In this document: one piece after another, positions 1-12,818 of the stretch
Position numbering within the stretch: the stretch's first letter is position 1
Layout of the letters: each line of letters opens with the position of its first letter
Assembly: GCA_034766995.1 (NCBI GenBank)
Contig: CM068314.1
Span: forward strand, 11,053,701-11,117,700
Origin: Acanthacorydalis orientalis
Lineage: Eukaryota; Arthropoda; Insecta; Megaloptera; Corydalidae
Reading direction: 5' to 3'
Length of the DNA stretch: 64,000 nucleotides
Notes under the pieces: generated by a model
Seen by the model: the letters and a program-made list of their open reading frames with translations, nothing else
What the model was told of the DNA's origin: nothing
Databases searched by the model: none
Translations under genes and position numbers: made by a program

Positions 1-51
<51 letters not shown>

Positions 52-58
52 GAGAGAA
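1..58. repeat. (TA)n-(GA)n compound microsatellite
   Basis: A pure TA run (1-20) switches directly to a GA run (21-48) and an imperfect GGA tail. The array is cut by the window edge, so its full length is unknown. Confidence 0.97.
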
Positions 59-71
59 CGGTTGAGACAAT

Positions 72-175
72 TTAGGCTTCCACATGAAAATATTAAAAAA
101 AATCGCAAAAATTAAAAAAATCATGCTATTTTTCAATTTTTGTAATTTTTCTAATACTTTCATGTGGAAGCCTAA
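72..175. mobile_element. Palindromic mariner-type MITE (MADE1-like hairpin)
   Basis: The whole 104-bp unit is an inverted repeat. It starts TTAGGCTTCCACATGAAA and ends with the reverse complement, and the imperfect pairing continues through the A/T-rich arms to the centre. The TTAGG start is typical of mariner termini. The same dinucleotide AT flanks both ends, where TA would be expected. It lies between a GA tract and a (TA)n array that begins 8 bp downstream. It has no coding capacity. By analogy with MADE1 it would be mobilised by a mariner transposase in trans; the parent element is not in this window. Confidence 0.75.
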
Positions 176-179
176 ATCA

Positions 180-182
<3 letters not shown>

Positions 183-243
<61 letters not shown>
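183..243. repeat. (TA)n microsatellite
   Basis: About 30 uninterrupted TA units, starting 8 bp after the hairpin MITE. Confidence 0.97.
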
Positions 244-247
<4 letters not shown>

Positions 248-1059
248 ATTATTTATAAACTGAAACAAAACTTTCTGAAATGATTTATAGAAAATTTTAA
301 AAGTGAAATAAATAATTTTCAAATATTTTTAAGCTTGTATCAGATTATAAATAAGTTATTAGATAATAACAAATTACTTAATTTTTAAAAAAGAGCTCTA
401 TTTCGAAATAATTTCGATTATACTTTACAGTACTTAATTACAGAATTATTTATCTTACTCAACAAAAATGGCAATTAAAAAAAAGAGATTTAAAGATAAA
501 TGAGTTATACAGAAGTCTGTAGACCATTTTTAAATAATTGTATGTAAGAGATGTAGATAATATAGAGTACCGGAAGTTACTCAGCAAGTTAATATTACCC
601 GGAGTTAATCGTGGACTAAAAGAACAGCAATTACTGAGTAGAAGGTCGACTATTAAATTAAATATAAATAAAAACAAAAATTAGAACACATATTCTTCCT
701 TTCTGAGATAAATATGGTTATATATAATACTTAAAAACTGGTTTGGCGATTTTTTTAATGAAAATAGAATAAAAGTAAGTTTTTTATTATGTTTCCTAAA
801 TTTATCATTAACTATTTTTAGAACTGCTTTGGTCAATGTATCGTAGATATTAAAAATCAAAAGTTTAATTCATAAATAAATTTACTTACAGTGCACCAAC
901 AGGTATGGCTCATAACATTCAACGTACCTGAAAATATAAAAGACATGTTATTAGTAAAAAGAAACAGAAAGGTTATTTTGTATTACTGTATTTAAATTGA
1001 TTGATTAAATTTTGAAAAAAAAATTTAAACGGCATAGCTTTGGCACTGTGGCTCAATTC
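244..1059. other. Unannotated AT-rich sequence
   Basis: No reading frame, RNA gene or repeat recognised. Short open frames here carry no family motif and have low-complexity composition. Confidence 0.5.
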
Positions 1060-1315
1060 CCTTTCACAAACAATTTTTGACTCATCGCTTCATAAACCAC
1101 ATGTTTTTCTGATCAAAAGTGTTCAATAAATGATTGATTATTTACGATTGTTGCTAATTAACAACTTAAAGCTCTCAGAATAATCATCGTTACCGAAAAT
1201 CCAAAATTATAAACATCAATAATTATTACTAAACACTTTTGATCCGAAAGAAATAATAACTTGTGGGATGAGTAAAAAAATTAATTCCAAATAATTTATT
1301 TAATTTGCTTTCATA
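1060..1315. mobile_element. Foldback MITE, copy A (most complete)
   Basis: A palindromic element. The left arm carries TTTCACAAA, then CATAAACCACA, then GATCAAAAGTGTTCAATAA. The right arm carries the inverse: AACACTTTTGATCC, then CTTGTGGGATGAGT, then an AT-rich tail. No coding capacity. The core, consensus TTGATCAAAAATGNTCAATA, recurs in about 12 places in this window. The exact ends and target duplication could not be fixed by eye. Confidence 0.65.
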
Positions 1316-1971
1316 AATAAATGATAAATTTCACTTTGAGGCAAAAGATAAATCAATTAAGGATTTTTTTAAACGCTGCGGGAATAAATTTACACACAAG
1401 GTTTACTGTATACTGGATACACAAAACCATTCTAAAGTTGAAGAATTAAAATACAAGAGATAACTTTAATTGTAAATATACGCATTTCTGAAAACCTGTA
1501 GTTGAAGACTTAATAAAATTACGGTGTTATAGTTTCGGTACTGAAACTTAATTTACCTTCATAATTGAATTACTTATCACACGTAACAAAATCTTTCTCT
1601 TATCAAAATATTTCAAAATTATTAAATTAAAAAAAAAACTTTTATATCCTACACTCTAAACGTAACAGCATCGCCATCGAAATACACTTAAACCAAAATC
1701 AAAATGAATAATAAGAAATTATTCAACATTCAGATATGAAAAATGATAAGATGTATGGTCGAGTGAATTGATAATGAAAATGAATTTAGCTATATTGAAA
1801 AAATTATGCTGTCACCATTTTTGTAAAAATCCTATCTACAATTTTAACAGATCTGTAAAAATTAAATAAGAATTTATAGTTAGAATGAGCTTTTCTATTT
1901 TATTTTGGAAGTAAAAATTGTCATTTAAACATCAAACTTTGAACCAACGCTAATGTATAAATAGCAAGCAC
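1316..1971. other. Unannotated AT-rich sequence
   Basis: Nothing recognised apart from GAAAATGAATTTAGC near 1775, which resembles the outer edge of the foldback family and may be a relic. Confidence 0.45.
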
Positions 1972-2095
1972 TTCACAAATGAATTTTTCATTCGCTCCAC
2001 AAACCACAGAACTTTTTCAATATAAAAATTATCGATCAGTTTTTATTCCTGCTTTTATCATTATCTTCAAAGTACAGAAAAAAATCTCAAATATG
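1972..2095 (+). repeat. Foldback family half-copy B
   Basis: Starts CTTCACAAATGAATTTTTCATTC, CTCCACAAACCACA, and ends near ATCTTCAAAGTACAGAAAA. These are the outer-arm and internal landmarks of the family in the expected order. The palindromic core is degraded. Confidence 0.5.
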
Positions 2096-2597
2096 CATCC
2101 TCATACACTACTTATATGCAAAATTATTCTATTCACATTTGAAAACCATCTTAATTTTTTAAAATATGAATAATCTACAGTTTTGCCTTTTACAGAACTG
2201 CGACAGTAAAAGTGTGACGTTTTTAAAATATTATAAAAAAGGATCCATTCTTGCTTTCATTACTGATAATACCAGTAATTTAAAGTTTAAAACACATTGA
2301 AAATATGAATTAAAAAGTATTAATAACAATAACGTATAGCATGTATGTTGAAAAAAGTATATTTGGTCATAAAGAATCATGTGGCTTTTTCGTAAAAAAA
2401 ACCGTTAAATTTATTTAACACCGAAATAATTCAATAGCATAAGATACATAAATGATTAATTTTACTTAAAGCTAATAATACTTATAATAAATCAAATATG
2501 TAAAAATTATATACAAATAAAGAACGAGTACACTTCTGAAATGTATACGAGTGTCAAAATTTTGAATAAGCCTATTAACACAGAATATATACCCAGT

Positions 2598-2680
2598 TAA
2601 TGTTCAATTTATTTACATGTTAAGTGCCGTCATATGACACTTAAGGTACGTTTGGAAACGTGCCAAATTATTGAACGTTA
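2598..2680. repeat. Nested palindromes
   Basis: Three dyads are stacked in 83 bp. Outer arms TAATGTTCAATTT (2598-2610) pair with AAATTATTGAACGTTA (2665-2680). Inside are a near-palindrome TTAAGTG...CACTTAA (2620-2644) and the hairpin GGTACGTTT-GG-AAACGTGCC (2645-2664). TTAA occurs at both outer ends. No homologous copy was seen elsewhere in the window. Confidence 0.55.
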
Positions 2681-3985
2681 TTAAAAATATTTAAATGCCT
2701 CCAGATAAACATATATTTCATGTTGGAAATACCGCGCACATAAACGTTTTATTTACAGAACTAGCGCAAAAAAAAATCTATTTTTTAAATATTTTCTTTT
2801 GAACAATATATACGAATATTATTTGGTAGCAGATAAAAGTAATTATAAACTAGAAAATGTCTTGTGCATTATTCACAAGTGAATAAGATTCAAATCTGTG
2901 CAGTTGCCAAGAATGTACCATATTTTCTTAAAATATTAAGTTTACATGAATTTATAATAGTGTTCCGAGTTGAGAGAATCGTGCTTTAAGCTAATCAGTT
3001 TATATAAAATTTAATATTAGTCAAGTAATTTTTGATTTATGGAGTTTTTTTTGAGACTCGACTGTATTTTAATATTTGATCATAACCTGTTACATTCAAG
3101 TTTATTATCAATTAATTTCTTACAATGTGAATATTGTTTCGATAAAGAACAGAACTGATTTAGATTTGTCTGAAGCTTTTGATAAAGTTCGTTATAATTT
3201 ACAGATGTTTTTTTTGTTGCAACAATTTTTGAATGAATTACTTTATTGTTTGTGTCAATAAAATGGATACATTGTTGATTTATTTTTTTTTATTAACATG
3301 AATTTTAAACTAATTATAAGATACATGTTACGATTTTTTTTGTGTGTGCATTAAAAAATTTGTACAAACCTATCTTGCAAGCAGTAAATATAATTTACAA
3401 ATTGTTTCCACAAATACTACAACAAAAAACTATACAATGTGGTGACGCATCCGCAATTAAAATTACATATGAATAAAGCACAAGTCATAAACCAATTTAT
3501 ACGTACATAAATTTACATATAAATTGTTTATCTCGAGGAATGGGGCTGTAATTTGAATACAAAACATGCATTTTTTAGATGGTTATCAAGTGAAAAAGGT
3601 TGGTGGAATCATATGATTACCAGTATTTTACGTTGCTCGTATAATAATGTTAATAATAGGAGCATGTCATGTAACATCGAATTTCACCCACGATTTTAAT
3701 ACATACTTTAGATATACATCAGTCTAGATATAGAATTTCATCCCTTAGCTGGTAAAAGAATAACCGTTCCTGGACAGAGCACACCACTTAAAATATTTCG
3801 TATTATATACGCATCTCAATTTACATATTATACAACGTAGGTAATAAAAAAAAAACTCCACTCGATTTGAACTCACAATTTAATATCGTCCGTGTCACTT
3901 TTATTTGATGCTTGCGTTATTTTTTTTTTTTTGAATATTTCGAGAAGAGTAAATAATAACACTGAATAGCTAACATATTTTTTCT

Positions 3986-3987
<2 letters not shown>
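2681..3987. other. Unannotated AT-rich sequence
   Basis: No gene, RNA or transposon signature found. 3590-3790 is slightly less AT-rich than its surroundings but has no open frame. Confidence 0.5.

Positions 3988-4037
<50 letters not shown>
3988..4037. repeat. (TA)n microsatellite
   Basis: About 25 uninterrupted TA units. Confidence 0.97.
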
Positions 4038-4039
<2 letters not shown>

Positions 4040-5872
4040 AAGAACAGGTATTTGCGTCAAAACTCTTTTCAATTTTCTTGTATTACCATGCAGCTTCACT
4101 TCTTCGTACTCGACTCAACACCATTTGTATAGCACAAACTTTTAAATAATTTTCGTATAAGTTTAAGAATTACATTTCAAATAAGGACAATTTATAACTT
4201 GATGAAGTAAAATAAAAAGACTGGTAGGGAAAAAAACGTAAACGAAACGTGTTTGTGTAAATTTGCGCGTTATTTAAACCACACCTACATTTATTTTAAC
4301 ATCGGAATCTTCGCTATAAATTTTTTCGCAGATAGTAACCATCGCATAGACGTGAAATTAAAAATAAACCTTTTGATGTAAATGAGATGTTTTATCGTCG
4401 AACTCCAACGTGGAAACAAATATTCATATTTTTATTACAATCCTATACAAATTTATTAAAAATGATTAATGGCGAAAAATAAACAATCTTTTTTTTATAT
4501 TAATTGTAGCTTTCAGAAAAAAGGCACAGAACAAACGGCTGTGAAAATATTCTTAGATGTTTTATAAATGATGTGTGGAGAGTCTAACTGAAACATGTAG
4601 AACGTTTATTAATAATCAGTAATAAATTTTCATTTTACAAAACGCTATTAATGTCTATTTTTTTAATATATGTTTCAGAAATTACAAATTGTAATTTTTA
4701 TTACTAGTAGACATATTTTCATAATATTGGATAAAGTAATAAATAAGTGTATATTTTCAAACATACAATCAACTATATTCAATATTCACAGTTCGCCAAG
4801 AATTATTTTATAATCGACTTTAAAACAAACGCATGTGTACTCTTTTATAGATTTCAATGATTCATAGGATTTTATTTACAAGATATTTAAACATTAACCT
4901 ACATTTACCTGTTCGCTATAAACATTACATACACTTCTACCCGAGCAAAAACTGGCGTTTTGATAAAGAAAAATAGGTTTCCAATTCAATAAATAAAACA
5001 AAATAGTGTAATATGTTAAATTCAGCTCATTGTTGGATTACTTTCACATTAAACGATAACAGATTTGTGTAATCTGGATATACATTCACCTACCCGATTC
5101 TCTAGAAACGTCTGGGAATCGAATAACTCAGGCCATAACAGTTATGAGGATATAAGTTAACACAAAGCACCCATTTTCTTTTCCAATATCGATTCCATTA
5201 AGAATAACCTTTACTTCTCTAAATCCCATAATAAAATGAAAATATTTATAGCTTTTCACAACACATGGGATATCCAAAACAGTGTGTCACATATAATTTA
5301 TTGACAATTTTTTCAAAATTAATAATTAACAATTTTTCATTCAAATTTCTGTGAATATTCAAATTTTTTTTAATATGCTTCTGACAGTTTTCAATTGATT
5401 ATTACTGATTGTACATTTCGTTCTTAAACCTAATATTTATTTTAAAGAGTTTATTTACAGTAGCACTTAAGACAGTGTCACGTTACGTTTTTCGTTAAAC
5501 GGTTTTACGTTTTTACTATTACGTAGTTTTTTTTGGACGTCAAAACCAAAATATGCATTGTTTTACTTAGATTTATTTTTGGATTTTCAGTACTATTTAA
5601 AATTGAATGAAAAAATAAATCGAATGTATTTTATTAGTTTAATTTATTATGCTTGATGGTAAATGTAAGGTAATTGTAGTGGTAATTAAAAAAAAAAAAA
5701 AACTATTTATTCTTCAAGCTAATATAGCCATCGAAATATAAACATGAACGATCTACTTTCAGTATTTTTGGCTTTGTGAATCATACAAGGTCCATCTGTC
5801 TCAATTAGTTTCGGCTCTTGAGTCATGATCAGGTATATTGTAAATAACAGGATGACGAAAAAAAGAAAGTAG
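4038..5872. other. Unannotated AT-rich sequence
   Basis: Read on both strands. Only poly-A/T tracts and short random frames; nothing supported. Confidence 0.5.
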
Positions 5873-6080
5873 TGATCAAAAATGTTGAATAACTGATTAT
5901 TGACCATTTTCGATTGTTACTTATACGGATTTTTATAGAGTTCAAATCCTCATAACTTTAAAGTTCAAACAACTCTCGATTGTGTTCTTTGTACCTGAAG
6001 TACTCTGAAGATAATTGAAAAGCATTCCATCGAAATGCGTGTAAAAAACAATCAAATGATCAATTATTAAACATTTTTAA
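5873..6080. mobile_element. Foldback MITE, copy C
   Basis: Left core TGATCAAAAATGTTGAATAA and CGATTGTTACTTATACGGA are matched on the right by the inverse block CATCGAAATGCGTG ... ATGATCAATTATTAAACATTTT. The two halves form a large imperfect hairpin. No coding capacity. Confidence 0.6.
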
Positions 6081-6318
6081 GAAATTTTTTTTTAAAAAAA
6101 ACTTGATTTTCATACTACTTTTTTGATATAAATCAATCCATCGATAAGTAAAATAATATAAAAACATACAAAATATATTGGACTGAAAGAATGTTATACC
6201 TAAGTCATGCTCAAAATATTCTGAATACTAAATTATTTCCAATTGATAACTAAAAATTCTTAAAAAATATTCGATTAAAAAATAACACAATATAATTTTT
6301 AGAGATAAAACTAAATTG

Positions 6319-6475
6319 GTTTTCACAAATAAAATTTGTACTCACTCACAAACCACATTTTTTCTGATCAAAAATATTTAGTAAGTAATGGATTATTTTC
6401 ATTCTTACTTGTGCACATTTCGTTGTCAATTCCATCAATCTTAGAGGTTTTAAGTGCAGAAAAGTGACTTGTAAG
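6319..6475 (+). repeat. Foldback family copy D
   Basis: Contains TTTCACAAATAAA, CTCACAAACCACA, TTTTTCTGATCAAAAAT, CATTTCGTTGTC and GCAGAAAAGTGAC in the family order. It lies about 240 bp from copy C, so two copies are clustered here. Confidence 0.55.
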
Positions 6476-7804
6476 GAAATGAAAAATTAATTTGTAAAAT
6501 TAAGAAACATTTTTTTGGAAAAAAAATATTTCTTAAGAAAATTAACTTAATTTTTTAAAAAACTTACTCTTTATTTTAATTATAAAAAATTCAAAACTAG
6601 TTCTCTTTTTTACCTTTTCATTTCAATATATAAAAATATATACGTACGTCCATATATACAAGAGCTCAGTATAAAAATATAAAATAAAACTCAAACGTCG
6701 TAGTGTTTTATAAAATATCTACACACAATCATATAAAATGGTGTGCACACATCTAACGTACATTCATTTTTACCTCTACATCAAGTATTGCTTTTATTTT
6801 CTCAGGTATGTTCAACGGTACAACCGTTTGTGAATTTGTGTCTTGATTAAAAATTGATCAAAGAATTCTAGTCTGTCTGCTGTAGAGAGAGATATGTTCG
6901 TTTTTTTTTAAACTTATCTATTATTTATTTCTTTTTCTTGTCAGGTTGCACGATAATATACATTACATTCGTTGCGGATTTTTCTTTAAAAAGTTTATTA
7001 ATATTTTACTTTATTAATTACCTTCGGTGATATTTATCAATTTAATTTAAAATCAACGAATTGACGTCACATATGAATATTATAATTGTATTTACATAAT
7101 AATAATTGAATGCCGGACACTTATGACACAAGTTATTTATTCGTCTCCCATAAATCATACGAGAATATATTTTACCTGTTTGATTTATTGTCATGTGTAA
7201 TTATTTACGTTTCAATTCAAATCACTAATATACACATCAGAATACATTAACATATGCAAAAAAGTTTAATAAAAGACAGGTTAATATTTCTATCAGATAC
7301 TTTTTTCAATTTGAATAAAAATTGTTTGTGTTAACAAATATCAATCGAACTGGTAAAAAAATATATGATCGTTATAAGAACGTATTCGATGAAATATTAC
7401 AAACAATTTCCGTACTCGAAAACAGTCGTCCTGCTTCAAAAAAACATATATCAGTAGAAAATCTATGGCTGCGGACTTTCACAGCCTGAAAAATAAACAT
7501 TCAAAACGGAGTTTAATAAAAAAAGCATTACTAACGCTGAATGTCGCATACACAAGACCTGGACTAAAGAAGGGCGGGCTGAAAAAATACGAACATGATT
7601 TACGTGTTAGCTGTCGAGTATTTTCCAACGAGTAATATAGTTTTTTTTTCACCTATTTCGATCGTTGTTTTCGTGCCTGCGATTCAGTACATCATTACCA
7701 TGTTAATAATTTATTACTATCATACACTAAAGGAAGGGATTTGCAAAACATTATTTAGAAACATAAAAAACTTGTAACATGTTCTAGATTTACCTTTCCT
7801 TTCA

Positions 7805-7807
<3 letters not shown>
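6476..7807. other. Unannotated AT-rich sequence
   Basis: No gene signature. A patch at 7430-7600 is somewhat richer in G+C than its flanks but has no convincing frame. Confidence 0.45.
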
Positions 7808-7880
<73 letters not shown>

Positions 7881-7885
7881 ATATA
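7808..7885. repeat. (TA)n microsatellite
   Basis: About 34 TA units, then GTGT and two further TA units. Confidence 0.97.
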
Positions 7886-8543
7886 AAAGGCCTTGAGTAT
7901 TTTAATTTAAATTTACTTAATTTTTTTAAGTCTTCTTTGAATCTATGAATATAATTTACTTTATACTTTATTCGCATATTAAAAAAAAATCTGAGCGGAA
8001 GTAAATAATTCTAAAGTATTGACTAAAAGTAAATATAAAATAAAAGTGTACTTCTGAGATTACATTATTTTTGTCCTGTTGTTTTTATACAAAAATATAG
8101 TCATATATTAATAATAAATATTATGTGTGATTTGTGACTGGATAATTAATGAAAAGTTCATTAAAAAACAGATAAATGCAGTAAAATTTCTTGACAGCGA
8201 TACTAAAAACTAATGATGATGAAGGATTTGTTTTAACCGGGAATCGATTTGTATTTTCAAAAAAGGATTCATAAAATGTACAGAGATGATTGAGGCACTC
8301 TTTAAATCAGTATTGTTTTTATTTTTTATTATTTAATGTATTTGTGTACTCTATATTCTATTTTTGATTACTGTGCAAACCTCAGAAGATGATTTTGATT
8401 TTTTGAAGCATTTAGAGTTTAGGGCTTTTTATATTTCTCAATAAACAATTTCTTCCTTTCTGTATCCAAGTTATGTATCCAAGTTCAAACAAGTACAAGT
8501 ATAAAAAAAACTAGATTACTCCTTATGTTCACGTCTTCAATCC

Positions 8544-8609
8544 ATAAAATTATTACATTTAGGTTTAAATTTAAAAATAAAATTATTACATTTAGGTTTA
8601 AATTTAAAA
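8544..8609. repeat. Perfect 33-bp tandem duplication
   Basis: Two identical adjacent 33-bp units (8544-8576 and 8577-8609), each containing ATTACATTTAGGTTTAAATT. They lie 30 bp from foldback copy E. Identity suggests a recent duplication. Confidence 0.85.
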
Positions 8610-8636
8610 AATAAGTTTCAGAGTACATTTTTGACA

Positions 8637-8692
8637 CTATTGCTAAATTCATTTTTAGGAATGAATTTTTCATTCACCCTACAAACAAAAAA
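8637..8692 (-). repeat. Foldback family fragment E
   Basis: Carries GCTAAATTCATTTTTAGGAATG followed by TTTTTCATTCACC and ACAAAC, the outer-arm landmarks of the family joined without the centre. Probably an internally deleted copy. Confidence 0.4.
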
Positions 8693-8929
8693 ATTTCTAA
8701 TTAAACAGAAAATTAAATAGATCTCAAAACATATTCAGACAAGTCATGAAACAGAAAGTATCACAATATCTACTACATTTCTTATAAACACTAACCAATT
8801 TATGTGCCACGGATCATGAAAATTTAAGTTATTTCTTACGAAAAAATGTTTCTTTTTAAGTCTGTCTCATTAATTCATCTTAAATTCATTAAATCTCTCA
8901 ATCTGGCTTTTAAACCAAATTTTCCTCGC

Positions 8930-9080
8930 AACAGGAACTCAAAATACATCGTTACAACCGAATCGTCGCTATATCCGAGATCACTGTAAGCTAAAAGATT
9001 TGAAATGAAATTAAATGAAACCAAACTGTATATTGGATTTATGTCATTATAACCGAGGTCGTTATAAATGAATTCTACTG
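8930..9080. mobile_element. Pogo-like MITE, right end
   Basis: Read on the minus strand the end is CAGTAGAATTCATTTATAAC and then a CCTCGGTTATAATGAC block, flanked by TA (9081-9082). A CAGT terminus with repeated TTATAACGACCTCGG-like motifs and a TA target is characteristic of pogo/Tigger-type elements. A related motif set (TATATCCGAGATC) recurs at about 8970. The left end was not found, so the start is approximate. No transposase is encoded. Confidence 0.45.
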
Positions 9081-9105
9081 TAAATATTTGAAATAACAAT
9101 AATAA

Positions 9106-9109
<4 letters not shown>

Positions 9110-9157
<48 letters not shown>
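9110..9157. repeat. (TA)n microsatellite
   Basis: About 24 TA units after a short AAT run, 30 bp from the pogo-like end. Confidence 0.97.
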
Positions 9158-9160
<3 letters not shown>

Positions 9161-10854
9161 ACAATACATGTAACAAATCAAATTAAGTACAATGTATATA
9201 AATTAGATAAAAATCATTTACAGGTGTACATAAATATTCTTTGTTCTGACTCATTTTTCCAAATACAATTTCAAATATTACAGTTAAATGAACATTCAAT
9301 GAATTCTAAAAAATGAAATTAACATCGATGAGGACAGTGCAATGTGATAATCAATAAACTAATCGGAAGAGTAAATAAAATGCATCATTCTATATAATTT
9401 CTGTAAATAAAATACCATGTTTTACACTGAAATCTGTGTGAGTAATTCACAAATACTAAAAAGATTATACTTTTACAGTAAATGTTTATTGAAATATTTT
9501 TTTTGAAAAACCTGTAATTTAAAAATACTTAGAAGTATCTTACTTTCAAATCTTTAATTCTTTATGAAAACAACACGTGCTCATAACGTATAATTTTTCA
9601 ATTATTTAAAAAGAAAGAAGATAAGAAATATTTTTAAGTCACTTTCATTTTAAACAATTATTATAGATAATTTAATTTTAAAATCTACCTTTAAAATAAT
9701 ACTATATAAGTAGAGTGTAGATTTTATTCGAAAGTGTTTACACATTTTTAAATGTTTTATCTTTAATCCATTCAAACCTATACTTTTATATTTTCCGAAA
9801 ACAATGCTAATAATCAAAACAGTCAAAAGAGAAATTAACTTTTGTTATACATTTTCAAATAAATATAAGATAGTTGTGAAAAGATGAAGAATTGATAAAA
9901 ATGTGTAAGATTTTTTTTATCTGAAGTTATATATAAAATTTGAAAACAATTTGTGCCATTTAAATGAAAATATAAATTTGAATTTTCTGCATTTTTATTC
10001 ATGTTCTTATAAATATCAACACTTTCAGTTTTAATAGAAAAAAAAAAGAATTGCTTCAAAAATTTTACATGTGTAATTTATGAAAAAGTTTGTTTGGAAT
10101 TTCATTAATATTACCGTTTCAAAATATTTAAATTCGTTGAAATTTATCTTGTTTCACAGTTTGCAACATATTAATCTGTGAATAATAGCAATACCAACGA
10201 TAGGTGATAACAGAAATTATTACGAATTTCTATGTTTGAACAAAAATAAGCAGATATCTATAAGACATGTAACTTACACTTAACTCTATTATACTATTTG
10301 TTCATATATCTTCTAATTTATTTTTCTTACAGAGTATAAAATTTCAACTTATAAACTGTATCTGTAAATTGTTCTATTGTTGTCATGTTGACCACGTGGA
10401 AATATATCTATAAATCTCAATGAATAGTACTAATTTTCAAAATAATGCACATATGATACATACTCAAATATCACTTATTAATTTATATTATTAAATAACG
10501 TGTTAAATTAAAAATATTTTTTCATTGAATCGTAACCGACATCTTTACATTTTAACGAACTTTCAGGATAAATACAAATATTAATAAATTTAAGTAAAAT
10601 AATCGAGGGAAGAGAAAAATCACTTTTAACTCCGAATTTAAGACACCAAATATCATGTGAAGGATTTTCCAACAGGGACGCCATTTTTTAAGATTTGTTA
10701 AGTTTTGACATTGGCATTTTTCGTATACAACAAAAAACGCACTGAAATAATACAACTGTATTATGAAAATGGTCGTTATATAAAAAGTGAATTTCGTTAA
10801 TTATATGATATTTATTCTCGACATACTCGTCCATATGAATCAACAAATTTTTGA
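9158..10854. other. Unannotated AT-rich sequence
   Basis: About 1.7 kb with only short low-complexity frames. No repeat, RNA or coding signature recognised. Confidence 0.5.
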
Positions 10855-11318
10855 TTAGTGAGTAAATTTGAAAAGACTGGATCAGTTAAAGATAAAGAAA
10901 CGCCAACACGTGATCTTAATGCTAGTTCTGAAGGAAGCGTTGACAAAATTTCCTTATTTCCAGAAATAGTGTCATTAATTGGCCACCGAGATCCTGCGAT
11001 TTAACACCGTTGTTCTACTTTCTTTAGAGTCAAGTTAAGGGACAGGTGTACGCCAATAATCCTAAAATAAGTTCTTACCTAAAACATGAAATCCAAAGAG
11101 TAATTGATGAGGTAGAGCCCCAGCTGTGTAGGAATTTATTAAAAATTTTAATAAAAAAATTGTTACTTGTAAGAAAGCACACGGCGGTCACTTACATGAT
11201 ATTATTTTTAATTTATAAACGGTATACTCCCAATTATTATATACAATAAAAAAAACTTGAAATTTGAGCACGAATTCTATTTTATTTCAAATAAAAAAAA
11301 ATACATCCTTATTGGAAA

Positions 11319-11325
<7 letters not shown>
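10855..11325 (+). pseudogene. Mariner-like transposase remnant with right terminus
   Basis: An N-terminal helix-turn-helix linker fragment (FEKTGSVKDKETPTR, about 10865-10910) is followed after a deletion by the catalytic C-terminal part. The reading there is NWPPRSCDLTP, then KGQVYANNPKISSYLKHEIQ, RVIDEVEPQLCRNLLK and a shifted HTAVTYMI segment ending near 11249. The WPPRSCDLTP and VYANNP...EPQLC motifs belong to an insect-abundant mariner-like transposase family. The aspartate expected a few residues after DLTP is not visible, and a stop codon follows at YFL. The likely right terminus ATTGGAAAACCCTA ends exactly at the next (TA)n array. The left terminus was not found. Inactive. Confidence 0.75.
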
Positions 11326-11410
<85 letters not shown>

Positions 11411-11428
11411 TAGATAGATAGATAGATA
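11323..11428. repeat. (TA)n-(GATA)n microsatellite
   Basis: About 43 uninterrupted TA units, the longest pure run in the window, then five GATA units. It begins at the transposon terminus. Confidence 0.97.
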
Positions 11429-12818
11429 TTATGAAACTCTAATGACATTTTTTTAAAAAAAAACTGAATAATATAACGAATATGTAATTAAAAATTTCAT
11501 TTTTTAATACAGTATTATAATTAATGTGGATGTAATTTTCACGCGTACTCTTTTAATAGTAAAAAAACATACTCTAGAATTTCAGTCGGTCTTTGTGAAG
11601 GAGTAATTAATTTTCTTAATTCGAAAACAGTCTAGACAAGCATACAATTATTTGATTGGCATTTAAGAATTATTTTCATTTCACTGGATATCACGGCAAA
11701 TAGAAAATGAAAGTTTGAAAAACGGAATGTAACATACATTTTTATTATATCAATTAAAATTGTACAGATGTTATGTGATATTTATTATTAATGCCGGATA
11801 TTTTTTTTAGAATACACTTTACAATAAACAGCATCGTATCTCAATATGACGTAAGAGCAAATTATTACATTCCTCTTAAACACATTCTGTGATCTGAATA
11901 TAAATTTCTATGTTAAGATTGATGTACGGCTAACATACTTGACATTCTTTTCTTCATTCTTTAAATATCAATTTGGAAAAAAAACAATGAATTTAAATGA
12001 CGTATAAAATGTATAATTTGTGAATAAATAAACATTAAATCGGATTTCGCTGTAAAAATTATTGTTTCAATTTAGTATTATTCGAAATTTAATCATCATC
12101 CGATGCATTTTAACAGCAGAACTACTCCATAAAAATATTTAAATACTCTCGAAATGATATTCATAGCTAGTTTATAGTTTTCTCATATACTTCTGTTCTT
12201 ACCTATTTGCATGAATTACAATATTTTTTTCCTTGATCGTGTCCTTGTCTAGAGTTTTTTTTACTCTTCATTAACTCTCTTATACGTTCTAAGTAATCGT
12301 ATATATCAAATAAATGTGACTATGACTGTAGTCAATTACCAGTTGTGTGTCATCGCAGCAGTCGATAAAACCACATCAAGAATTTGTTATTTATATTAGC
12401 TTATGTCATCTTTTATAGAAAACAAATACCGCTAAGTGTTAGAATACATTATTTAAATAGCGAAAAAAAATGTGCACATCATTACTTATACCTAATATTC
12501 ATACATTTTTATTCGGGAGGAATTTCTTTTCACGCGTTAGTTACTATCTCACTGCTAGTCACCGTTACATTACAAACATATTTATACGTATAAAAGATAA
12601 AATTATAGAAAAAAAAACATACATATATATGTGTGCATACGTGTTTTAATTATTAAAATAATTTACGCCGCACAAATATTCAAAACAATCTACTATTTGT
12701 ATTTATTCTTAAAAGAAATAAACACTTTAATAATTTCATTGTTTCAACAATTCAATGTAAAATAGAAAAAAAAATTGTTAATTTTGACCTTGAACCAATG
12801 TTTGAAAAATATAAAATA
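11429..12818. other. Unannotated AT-rich sequence
   Basis: Open frames here are short and have no family resemblance. Nothing supported. Confidence 0.5.

Noticed and set aside
2598..2680. piggyBac MITE based on TTAA at both ends
   Set aside because: TTAA is common in AT-rich DNA, and no piggyBac terminal repeat was recognised.
8875..9099. 74-codon minus-strand frame
   Set aside because: Spans the repeated TTATAAC...CGAGG motifs of a pogo-like MITE end; no protein family.
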